This document shows, piece after piece, positions 23,800 to 33,488 of a DNA stretch of 64,000 nt. This DNA is from Parasponia andersonii (Eukaryota > Streptophyta > Magnoliopsida > Rosales > Cannabaceae). The notes beneath the pieces are model-generated. The model did no database searches. It was not told where the DNA came from and saw only the letters and a list, made by a program, of their open reading frames with translations. Location: positions 608,537 through 672,536 of the forward strand of contig JXTB01000005.1 in NCBI GenBank assembly GCA_002914805.1, read 5' to 3'. How positions within the stretch are numbered: the first letter of the stretch is position 1; every line of letters begins with the position of its first letter. The translations under genes were made by a program, and so were the position numbers.

Positions 23800-24232
23800 C
23801 TCTGCGTTGGTCGGAAGGGTCCTAGTCGACGGTGGAAGCAACATCGATATCCTATTCCTTAGCACATTCGAGAATATAGGCCTGGATCGAAGCACACTCA
23901 GGCCAACCTGTCAGACGCTATTCGCTTTCAACAGCACGAAGGTCAGCCCCTTGGGTTTCGTGACCCTGAAGGTCTGCGCTGCTGAGAGATGTTTTGACGT
24001 GGACTTCGTCGTCATTGACTGCCAGTCCTCCTTCAACGTCATCATGGGAAGGGGATGGATCCATGCCATGCATGGGGTCGCTTCCACCCTCCACCAGGTC
24101 TTAAGATGTCTATCGAAGGATGGTACTTATATGATAGACATCAAGGGAGACCAGGCCTCCGCAAGGAAATGCTTTTCAACCTCCCTGAGGGGAGTCGACG
24201 CGAGTGCAAGCACCTCGACCAAGGACGGATAG
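23800..24232 (+). pseudogene. Tat aspartic protease region
   Basis: Reads GRVLVDGGSNIDILFLSTFE (about 23812-23870). VDGGSN is the D-T/S-G-A/S catalytic loop equivalent typical of Tat proteases. It is followed by 'FAFNSTKVSPLGFVTL' and 'FNVIMGRGWIHAM' (the ILG-like second motif). The protease would cut the Gag-Pol precursor. Confidence 0.85.
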
Positions 24233-24389
24233 CAATCAAAGGACTGCCTGCCAGCGTACATGAAGCGGATCGAAGAGGAATCTGACGGTCTGGAATCCAC
24301 GATCGAGGAGCTGGTAGCGGTCCCTTTGAAAGAGGCAGAACCAATGAAGGTGGTTCTAATCGGGGCCTTATTGCCCGAGTAGCAGAAGA

Positions 24390-25745
24390 ATGAGATGTTA
24401 GGATTCCTGAAGCAGAACGAGGACGTCTTCGTGTGGTCTCATGACGACATGCCTGGGATAGACCCCGCGAACACCTGCCACCGGCTGAACATAGACCCAA
24501 TTTCCCTTCAGTCAGGCAGAAACCCAGAAGCTTCACACCAGAGAAAAATAGGGCGATTAATAAGGAGGTGGAAAAGCTGCTGGAGAATGGTCTAATCAGG
24601 GAATGCGTGTACCCGTGTTGGGTCTCCAACCCGGTGGTGGTAAAAAAGAAAAATGGCGACGACCGTATTTGCATAGACTTCACCAACCTGAACAAGGCCT
24701 GCCAGAAGGATAGCTTCCCCCTGCCAAGAATCGACCAGATGGTAAATGCGACGGTAGGATTCAACAGAATGAGCTTTTTAGATACCTACTCTGGGAACAA
24801 CCAGATTCCCCTGAACACGGAAGACCAGATCCACACGGCTTTTATCACGGAGCGTGGTCTGTACTGCTACAGGCGTATGCCATTTGGCTTGAAGAATGCG
24901 GGAGTAACCTACCAAAGGTTCATGAATAAGATGTTTGCTGGGCTACTAGGGAAGACTATGGAGGTCTATATCGACGACATGGTCGTGAAGAGCAGAGAAG
25001 ATTCAGACCATCTGAGATACCTAGACGAATATTTTCAGATTCTAAGGCAATATCAAATGCGTCTGAATCCCAAGAAGTGCACGTTTGGGGTATCCTCTGG
25101 TCAATTTATGGGGCATATCGTGAGCAGGAGGGGTATTGAGGCAAACCCGACCCAGCTGACCTCGATCGCAAATGTGCAGAGACTCTCGACTGTTCGGGAG
25201 GTCCAATGCCTGGCCGGGAAGACAGCCGCTCTTAGCCGATTCGTCTCCAAGATGTCCGACCGATGCAAGCCTTTCTTCCAATCCTTGAAGAAAAGCTCTA
25301 CTGTCGTCTGGGGGGAGGAACAAGAAAGGGCACTGACAGATCTCAAGCTATATTTGAGTCACCCACCTATCCTGGCTTCCTCAGCAGAGAAGGAGCGCCT
25401 GTACGCTTATTTAGCAGTATCCGAAGTAGTGATCAGTGCCGTACTATTCATCGAGGATGATGGCAAATAGAAACCAGTGTTTTATATAAGCCGCATACTC
25501 CTGGATGCCGAGACGTGATATAGTGTGGCAGAAAAGCTGGTCCTCGCTCTAGTCAACGCTAAAAAGAAACTCTGGCAGTACTTTGAGGCATACTCGGTCA
25601 CTGTGTATACGAATTTCCCTATCCAGCAAATTTTGGCCAAGCCAGATCTATCGGGACGATTGACCAAGTGGGCCATCGAACTGGGAATATACGACATCGA
25701 GTATCGGCCTCGAGCGGTGAAGAAAGGACAAGTCATGGCGAATTT
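24390..25745 (+). pseudogene. Tat reverse transcriptase and RNase H
   Basis: RT landmarks in order: 'WVSNPVVVKKKNGDDRICID' and 'FTNLNKACQKDSFPLPRID' (24620-24740), 'YCYRRMPFGLKNAGVTYQRF' (24860-24920), and the catalytic YIDDMVVKS (about 24967-24993). RNase H follows at 25480-25745 with 'VAEKLVLALVNAKKKL' and 'RLTKWAIELGIYDIEYRPR'. These would copy element RNA into DNA and remove the RNA strand. The region is broken at a small number of places and is not a host gene. Confidence 0.92.
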
Positions 25746-25799
25746 CTTGGTAGAAATCGAATCCTTCAGCGAGCTGCACGACCCATTTCAGATGTCTCA

Positions 25800-26420
25800 A
25801 CTTCACCCCCCTTCAGCCTGGATGCTCTATACTGATGAATCCATGAATGCCTCAGGGTCAGGTATCGGGATAGTCCTGTGGACCCCAACAGCTCTCAGAG
25901 TTGAGAAGGCATTGAGGCTCAGCTTCCAAGGGACTAACAATGAGGCAGAGTACGAGGCACTACTGCAAGGCCTTGAGCTGGCACTGCACTTCAGAGTGAA
26001 GAACATCGCAATAAAGACCGACTCGCAGTTGATCGCGGGTCAGGTCAGGGGAAACTTCGAAGTAAAAGAACCGAGGTTGCACAGGTACTTCTCCAAGGTA
26101 ATGGGGGCTAAAGCTCGCTTTAGCAATTTCAATATTGAACCAATTTCTAGGGAGATGAACCAGAGGGCCAACAAGTTAGCTAAGAGTGCGTCAATCGGGG
26201 GTACGGCCGGAAGCACAGAAGTTCTCCTAGAAGGTGAGAACATGGAGGACCCCCCGCAGACCCCTGCACGCCATGTGTTTGCAACCGGAACTGCTGACAA
26301 AGGGTGGATGAAACCCATCACCCAGTATTTGACATTGGGATACCTGCCCGCGGACCCCCGAGAAGCAAGGTTAGTCAGGTCGAAGGCTACCAGGTACTCG
26401 ATGGTAGAGGAACAACTATA
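25800..26420 (+). pseudogene. second (archaeal-like) RNase H domain of Tat element
   Basis: 'WMLYTDESMNASGSGIGIVL' (about 25820-25880), 'NNEAEYEALLQGLELAL' (about 25936-25990) and 'IKTDSQLIAGQVRG' (about 26010-26050) carry the D-E-D catalytic pattern of RNase HI. This lies in addition to the ordinary RNase H next to RT. The duplicated domain between RNase H and integrase is diagnostic of the Tat lineage. Confidence 0.9.
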
Positions 26421-26439
26421 GAGGAGATCGACAATGGGT

Positions 26440-27530
26440 CCGATGCTGCGGTGTATAGGTCCCATCGAAGCGCAAAAACTGATGGAGGAAATCCACGAGG
26501 AAGTATGCGGCAATCACTCTGGCAGACTCAGCCTCGCCCCAAGGCTCTAACGGCCAGATACTTCTGGCCATACATGATGACAGAAGTGGCCTGATTCATC
26601 AAGAAATGTGATAAGTGCCAGAGGTTCACCTCAATGAAATGCCAGCCCGTGGAGGTACTTCATTCGAATATAACTCCTTGGCCATTTGCCAAATGGGGTC
26701 TGGACATCGTCGGGGAGCTCCCCAGAAGTCCAGGGGGAAGGAGGTATATCCTGTTGGCCACGGATTACTTCACCAAATGGGTAGAGGCTGAAGCCTATGC
26801 GACCGTTAGTAAGGTAGACATGATTAACTTCATCTGGAAGAACATAATCTGCCGATTCAGGATCTCGAAAGAGATACATGCTGATCATGGCACACTGTTC
26901 CAAAATGCTAAGCTCAAGGAGTTGTGCGAGCTGTATGATATAAGGCTCAATTTCTCTTCCGTGAACTACCCTCAGGAGAACGGCCAAGCAGAGGCAACGA
27001 ACAAAGCCATATTTAGCAACATCAAGAAGAACTTGCAGGAGGCTAAACGCAAATGGTTAGAAGAGCTGCCGGCCATTGTGTGGGCCCATCGAACCACGGA
27101 GCAGAGGTCGACTGGAACAACGCCATTCGCCATGGTCTATGGATCAGAGGCTGTGATCTCGACCGAAGTCGGCCTCCCGACCCTCTGCTCCGAAGTGGTG
27201 AGAGATGCCCCCTTAAACGAATGCCAGCTAAGCCACAACACAGACCTCCTGGAAGAAATGAGAAATATGGCCCTGGTCCAACTGGCTTCATACCACCAGC
27301 AGGCTAGGTCCTACTTCGCAAAAAAGGTTAGTGCTCGACGATTTAACGCATGGGATTGGGTCCTGAAAGTCAGAACATGGAATTTTTCGAAACTGGACTC
27401 CAATTGGATCGGACCCTATGAGGTGATCAAAACACTCGACAATGGTGCGTATGTCCTGAGAGAACTCAAGACTAGGAAAAACTTACCGAACACGTGGAAG
27501 ACTCAGCACTTGAAAAAGTATCACGTGTAA
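26440..27530 (+). pseudogene. Tat integrase
   Basis: A zinc-binding-like segment with CDKCQRF (about 26610) is followed by the catalytic core 'WPFAKWGLDIVGELPRSPGG' (D, about 26680-26740), 'DYFTKWVEAEA', 'HADHGTLFQN' (D) and 'NYPQENGQAEATNKAI' (E of the DDE triad, about 26965-27010). It ends in a C-terminal 'LDSNWIGPYEVIKTLDNGAY' domain (about 27390-27450). It would insert the DNA copy into the genome. Confidence 0.92.
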
Positions 27531-27554
27531 GACGTATGCATATGATGTAAGACC

Positions 27555-27960
27555 ATGTGAATGCTTCTATTATTGAAAAGCTTAAATCCAAAACAGGTCA
27601 AGTTCCCTTTTTGCCATATGGATTCATCTTTTGGATTTCTATGGAAAAAAGGTCTGTCCACAGTGGCAAACCCCACGCACTATTCACGCGTGAGACCCAT
27701 GTAAACGCTTATATTATTAAAAAACTTAATTCCGAAACAGGTCAGGTCTTCTACCACACAGAAAAGTCATACCGGGTTGCCACGGAAAAGGGTCTACCCA
27801 CAGTGGCAGACCCCACATTTTATTTACATAGGCAAAAGATCATACCAGGCTACTACAGAAAAAGGTCCGCCCACAGTGGTAGACCCCACGCCTCAATTGC
27901 ATAGGCAAAAAATCATACCGGATTGCCACGGAAAAGGGTCTGCCACAGTTGCGGACAATA
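27555..27960 (+). repeat. degenerate tandem repeats after integrase
   Basis: Variants of 'CGGAAAAGGGTCTACCCACA' followed by a GTGGCAGACCCCAC-type block recur at about 27640, 27780, 27865 and 27930, together with 'AAGCTTAAATCCAAAACAGGTCA' variants. It is an imperfect tandem array in the 3' untranslated part of the Tat element. Confidence 0.7.
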
Positions 27961-27974
27961 CACACTACTCGCGC

Positions 27975-28300
27975 AATCAACGATCGTACTATAGGGAGCA
28001 CGTCGCTTGTCGACGACCCGAGAAAACATACGAAAAGGAAAGAGCTGCGCAACTAAAACTTGCCAGCAGACCTCAAAAACGATCGTACTATGGGAATCAC
28101 ATCGTGCAATAAAATGCTTGCCGATGGCCCGAGAAAACTTACGAAGAGGGAAGAACTATGCAACCAAAAACTTGCCAGTAGTCCTCAAAACAATCGTACT
28201 GTGGGAATCACATCGCGTAATAAAATGCTTACCGATGATCCGAGAAAACATACAAAGAGAAAAGGGCTGCACAACCCAAAAGCTTGCCAACAGACCGCCT
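27975..28300 (+). repeat. 111-bp tandem repeat, about three units
   Basis: The landmark AGAAAACATACGAA or its variant recurs at 28021, 28132 and 28243, exactly 111 bp apart. Each unit contains 'CGATCGTACTATGGGAATCA' and 'CTTGCCAGCAGACC' variants. The first unit is slightly shorter. Confidence 0.85.
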
Positions 28301-28620
28301 AAGGAATATTTTAGCTATACGACCAGTTAAAGGAAAGCAGCGTCGAGATCCACCCGTTGGAAGTGGACCCTCTCTAAGGAATATTTTAGCTATAAGAAGA
28401 GCTAAAGGAATGCAGGGTCGAGATCCACCCGTTGGAAATGGACCCTTCCTAAGGAACATTTTAGCTATACGAAAAAGTGGACCCTTCCTAAACAACATTT
28501 TAGCTATACGAATAGCTAAAGGAAAGCAGGGTCAGGATTCACCAGTTGGAAGTAGACCCTCTCTAAGGAACGTTTTAGCTATACGAAGAGCTAAAGGAAA
28601 GCAGGCTCTACCCGGGGGAT
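28300..28620 (+). repeat. 75-bp tandem repeat, about four to five units
   Basis: The landmark AAGGAATATTTTAGCTATA or its variants starts at 28301, 28376, 28451, 28490 and 28565. The spacing is 75 bp except for one shortened unit. Units contain 'GAGATCCACCCGTTGGAAGT' variants. Confidence 0.88.
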
Positions 28621-29289
28621 GGTTTATTTGCGCATGGGCAGGATGTGAACGGATTTGGAGTCTACCCGTTGGAAGTAGTCCAGTACCAGATCAAACGTGA
28701 AGATAGAAATTAAGATTAAAGTTTGTTTATTATATCCTAAAAATACAAAGTGCATGATCAACAGTAGCGCGCGCTCATAAGCCCTATTTACGGGAGGCAG
28801 GTCGTGAACAGACTTGTAGGGAGACATCGGAGTGATAGTGCCCTATTTATTCCTGATAAGAGCCGAGCCCAAGCCTTCTCCTTTGCAATGACTGGTCCAA
28901 ACAATGGTCGACCAATCCCTAGAGCTGGTTCTGAGCGCGATCCCATTTGGGGTTGGAGAAGTCCAGCCACATGTGCGGGTCGAACTCTGCTAAAACAAGT
29001 CATAACAGAAGTTATACCTCCGTAAAATTGGATGAGTCAAAGCTCGCATCCCTATCTCCGGAATTAATCTTGACAGTTATGGCTCGAGGAGGACTCACTA
29101 ATAGTCCGAAATCGTGTCCATCCGAGTCATCCACAATTATTTATACAGACGGCTATAACTAGGTTTAACTTTACCCCGGACGTAGTCAACAAAGAAAAAG
29201 AAAACAGACTAAATAGAATTGCACTGTTCTTATTATTTATACAGAGGGTTACAACGAGGGTCAGCTTTACAAATGTACAAAATTAGGGA

Positions 29290-32200
29290 CCCTAATTTCC
29301 TCCTGCCAGGGGAGCGCGGCCAGTCCCGACGCTTGGACCAGCCCCGGTGGAGGGTGGCATACCAGGGTCGGATTCATCACTGGATATAATGACCGCACCA
29401 GACCCCTCACTAGTTGAGACCCCAAGACCAGGCTGACCTCCAGGGGCTTCTGAAGTTCGATCTGGCAGACTGGAAATGGGGATAAGCTCTTTAGAACCAG
29501 AGGCGGATGTAAAGGGCCCGTCCTTTTCCACAGCAAGCATCTTCAGCACGTCAGTAGGGTACGTGATACTGATCTCATCCCCAAGCTGCTGCATGTAGTG
29601 CTTGATGGAATAGTGGTCTCTCTCGACACCTTTCTGCTCATCAAACTGGTCAGGCATTACCACCTCAACGTGACCTTCGAATTCTCTATTCTCTGAGCCA
29701 GACCTGTAACTTTCTGCAGAAAGGACATTCACCTGCCTCTGGTACCTCGTTTTCAGTTTTTCCGCGTCCTCTAGCCTATCCCTCAGTGCCGCCAGCCTTA
29801 GCCCCACTTGTCGCTGTAATAAGTCGACCAAAAAAATGTTAATGCTAGCAAGGTCCTCGTCGTGTTTGCGAGACATCTCTACGTGAGAACCATCAGATTT
29901 TTATGATCTAAGTAGAGATATCGATTTACCTCATTGGACTGGTCAAGTCTGCATTACAGGGAGTGAGCCTCTAGCTTGGCTTTCATCTCGACTTTCCTCG
30001 CTTCTTTGGCGTAATCGACAGCCCTGTCATGTGCGACGAAAGCCAGTCCCATCTCTGCCCCTGCACTCTGCAATTCTTGCTCCTTGACCCTTAGCTCGTT
30101 TTGAGCCAGTTTTGTGGCCTCAGATTGAGCAAGTTTGTCAGCCTCTACCTCGACCAGTCTCGCAGCCAGTTCCTCGTGCTTGGTCCTCTCAACTCAGAGT
30201 GTGAGCCACTGCGCTGCTGAACCTCACCTCGTCGAGGCTCTGATATAAATCGAAGTCAGACCTCAACTCGGCAAGGGCGGCCTCGCTGCGCTCGGCTAGT
30301 GCACAGCGGGAACTTAGCTCTTCGGTCAAATCCTTGACTCGAGAGAAATAGAAAGACTGGATAGTAGCCAGCTGCAAATTAAACAAAAAAAAGGGGGTCA
30401 GCATCTAGCAAGGATGCTGAGAAACATAGAAGCAACCGAATGGACCAAACCTGCGTGAAGGTACGACTGGTGACAAGCTCGACATTCTCCAAAGAGAGTG
30501 CCTCCAGCTCCAGCTCTGTGGCTGGACCCTCTCTTTGTGCATTGCCCGCACCTGAGGAATACGGCTCCGACCCGCCAGCCATGAGGGCACCCTCTCTCAC
30601 AGTCGGGCATGCTCCCGAAGCAGCGGTGGTAGGGACGGAGGAAAGCAGGGTGCCACTGAGAGCACCGTCGACCACGGCGGGAGGTGGTACATCTCCTCTT
30701 GGCGGGCCGCTATGCACGGACCTTCTTCTCCTTAGAAGGGTCAGTGTGGCCCTGTCGTCATCACTGTCAGACGAGGGGACAACCCTGCCCCTCTTCTTCG
30801 CCCGGCCCTCTTCTTCGTTAGATGAGTTGACCTCGTGGCGCCGCTTTATTGGGACTGGGGGAGGGGAAGACAGCCGAGACTTCAACCTCAGAGCCCCCCA
30901 TTAAGCTCGGCGATCTCCCCACCGAGGCAAGTAGTACCTGATTTCGAACCAGAGTCAGGGGTGGACGAGGTTGGTACAGCAGACCCCCCGGGCAGACTTA
31001 GGGGCATCCCCTCACTGTATACGGTCCTTGTGGCAGATGTTCCCCCAGATGGAGGCCCGCCTGCATCGGAGTGGGGGACCGCGGGCACTTCATTTTCTAA
31101 GGGCACCACGAGATGCCAGCCAGTGGGTGCCTTGGGGCGAGCCTTATATCCCCGCGGCCCCCCTTGACAGGGGAGGGGTCTGCCGATGGGCCCATCTCAG
31201 AACCTATAAAAAAAACAAGCAACATGTTTAGATCACGCTCGTAACCTGATCGACGAAGCTCGGGGATACAGAAATAAACCCACCTCTAGCCCTCTTAAGG
31301 GCGGCAGATTCTTCCCTACGAAGCCTGATGCACTCCTCGACTGCGAACCTCACAGCCTCTTCGAGCTCGTGGCTAGTCAGCACCACCAGGTCGTTGGAGC
31401 CTGAAAACTGGCTTGAAGCCGTAACCTGACGACCTACTATGGCGATGCGGTCGTGCTCATCCTGGCGGAATCGATTCAGGGCAGAGGCATCAAGCCGGCT
31501 CTGCAGGTGCTTCGTGTTGACCCAGGTGTCCAAGGGGAAGGGAAGGTATGAAACCATCCTGGGCATCATATTCATCACCAGGGGGTTGAGGGTGGTCTGG
31601 ATGTGCCGACAGTCTCCAGGAGATCCGAAGAAGACGATCCCTTCCAGGCCTTTGAGCCGCCCCACCGACAAATGCAGCTCGAACCTATTCTCTTCTGCCG
31701 AGGCTGCACAAGATAAAATAACGTGAGCAATAATAGACGAGGAGAACGTAGACCCGAAAATCACGACCTAGCACTTGCTCTGTAGGAAAACTGAGAGAAT
31801 TTGCAAGTGCTCACTATTCATCCAAGGGGAGCACCACGCCCCTCCAATGGCGTATAGCCTAGTGTGGGAGTCCCATTGCTTGTCTGACCTCGGTAAGCCC
31901 CAGAAGATGTGATGTCCCGGGAGCGGTTGGAGGTAAAAGGTGGGGTAGGAATTCTTCTTGGGGATGAGGGTGAGTTTGTAAGCATAAAAGACCACATCCA
32001 GGTCGATATGTAGGTTATAGAGAACTGATAGGGCAAAAAGCCCCATTAGAATCATGACCCCGTTTGCGTTTAACTGCATTGGATGGATCCTCGTCAAAGC
32101 GAAGAATTGGTGGATCAGAGGAAGAAGAGGGAATCGCAGCCATTCCAGATGTTTTCTACCCAAGATAATAGAGCCGTTGGGGGTAGAGGGATAAAGATAC

Positions 32201-32290
32201 CAATCCGCGGGGCCCTCGACCTTTTGCAGCGTCACTCCACCAAGGAGGCAGAGCTGTCTCCTCAGTGAATCTAACTCCGAATCCACGATG
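29290..32290 (-). pseudogene. antisense gene of Tat element ('putative gypsy type transposon' domain protein)
   Basis: The minus strand carries a series of open segments between integrase and the 3' LTR. 32286-31768 (LPLIHQFFALTRIHPMQLN, then 'WGLPRSDKQWDSHTRLYA') looks like the plant 'putative gypsy type transposon' domain (Pfam Transposase_28 family). 31707-31228 continues it. 30885-30379 is Ser/Asp/Arg-rich with a basic KRRHE/KKRGR patch and 'SSDSDDD'. 30404-30189 and 29876-29600 are coiled-coil-like (EELSSRCALAERSEAALAEL). 29600-29292 is low-complexity and acidic. Tat elements are known to carry such an antisense, apparently spliced gene of unknown function. Whether it is intact here was not tested. 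Confidence 0.8.
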
Positions 32291-32644
32291 GGGCCAATTC
32301 CTGATCTTGACCCGAAGCCATTGTTCTGGATACGATCGAAAGAGCAAAAGCCTCTAGAAAGGGGGAAGTCGAAACCCTAGGATTTTATGAGGCTAGAATA
32401 ATTGAAGATTTTAGTAAAGTAGCAAATGAGCATAATTGCGGCTTTTATAGAGGGGGAGCCGAAGAGTTTTTCTGGAAAAGGGGAGAGCAAAGGAGACCGA
32501 ACAGTCAGAACTTCGAAATTTAAAAAAATATTTCATGACATGGGATGGCGTGCCTTCGCGTCGGCAAGGGGGAACTATGTGCATCCCCTAGATTGGAAGA
32601 ATAGATAAACGATTTCCCCACTTGACGGATACGAATCCATCAAG

Positions 32645-32662
32645 TAGGAAAATAGGGGCAGT
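32645..32662 (+). other. polypurine tract of Tat element
   Basis: TAGGAAAATAGGGGCAGT directly precedes the 3' LTR (TGTAGGACCC at 32663), in the usual place for plus-strand priming. Confidence 0.7.
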
Positions 32663-33488
32663 TGTAGGACCCGTTCCCAAATCATACACCATGTAGATGA
32701 TTAAGCGGCAGAACAGGTCATAAACAGGGCCCACCGTCCGACAGGTATCGAGAGTGATTAGCTAAAAGCTACGCGGGTCACACATGATACCACATCGGCC
32801 ATTGGGTTGCCCGAGTTTAGGGTCGAGCCCATCACAGACCCTGGATAGACTTGGCCCAGTCCGACCCTTACCTCGACAGCTGGGGGGTCGGAAGCCTCAA
32901 GGGTCTTCCACCAGAATACAATAGAAAGCAACTCACAACTCTAGACCCAGACAGAACATTTAATGCGATCTTGGGTAGATGTGCGCAAGGAGTAAGCCGT
33001 CCTGACAGAACGACAATTTGTCCAAATCTCACCCCTGACAGACTCAAGCTATACGAGGCGGCGGAAACTAGGCTACAGCGATACAGAGGAGATCACGGTA
33101 ATCTCGGACTGTGACCTCTGGAAAAAACTTTGAGGAAAAAGATACTCAGTTCTGAGGTTGAGAACCGGGTAGTTCACAATCTCAGGACTATATATATATG
33201 AGTCATGCGTTTCCGAGAAGAGGCATGTACACATACAAGAAGAGATATTTAAAAGTTTACGAGCAAGAAATAAAGATATACTCATATAGAACTAAATTCT
33301 TGCTACCCTGAATCAAAGAAAGACCACTGACTTAAGCATCAGAGAGTTTTTGCAGGTGGTCACCTTGCCTCTCTGACCCTGCCTAAAGTTCAGAACACTT
33401 TAGAATAGCAAGGACATGTGGACAGTTAGAGGACACAGCATCAGCGGTTCAAAGACACGTAGACGGCCGGTGAAAAACCGATCCAACG
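32663..33488 (+). repeat. 3' LTR of Tat element
   Basis: 826 bp, homologous to 21196-22021 end to end, including the TATATATATATG box (about 33189-33200) and the terminal CCGATCCAACG. Confidence 0.93.

Larger units (their letters stand above)
21196..33488 (+). mobile_element. Gypsy element, Tat lineage, with antisense gene
   Basis: 12.3 kb with paired LTRs (21196-22021 and 32663-33488), flanking 5-mers ATACG and ATATG (4 of 5), a primer site, gag, protease, RT, RNase H, a second RNase H and integrase on the plus strand, then tandem arrays, then a long minus-strand reading region before the 3' LTR. The extra RNase H and the antisense gene are hallmarks of the Tat lineage (Retand/Ogre/TatI-III kin). 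The LTRs differ at roughly one base in ten over the first 235 compared, mostly C/T and G/A changes, suggesting an insertion a few million years old. The element is broken in several places in gag and pol but all parts can be recognised. Confidence 0.93.

Noticed and set aside
23156-25346. Minus-strand ORFs of up to 207 codons opposite Tat gag-pol
   Set aside because: They lie opposite conserved coding sequence and have no homology of their own. The antisense gene of this element lies further downstream.
27975-28620. Regular repeats that could suggest a CRISPR-like array
   Set aside because: The units are contiguous 75-bp and 111-bp tandem repeats with no unique spacers, in a plant retroelement.
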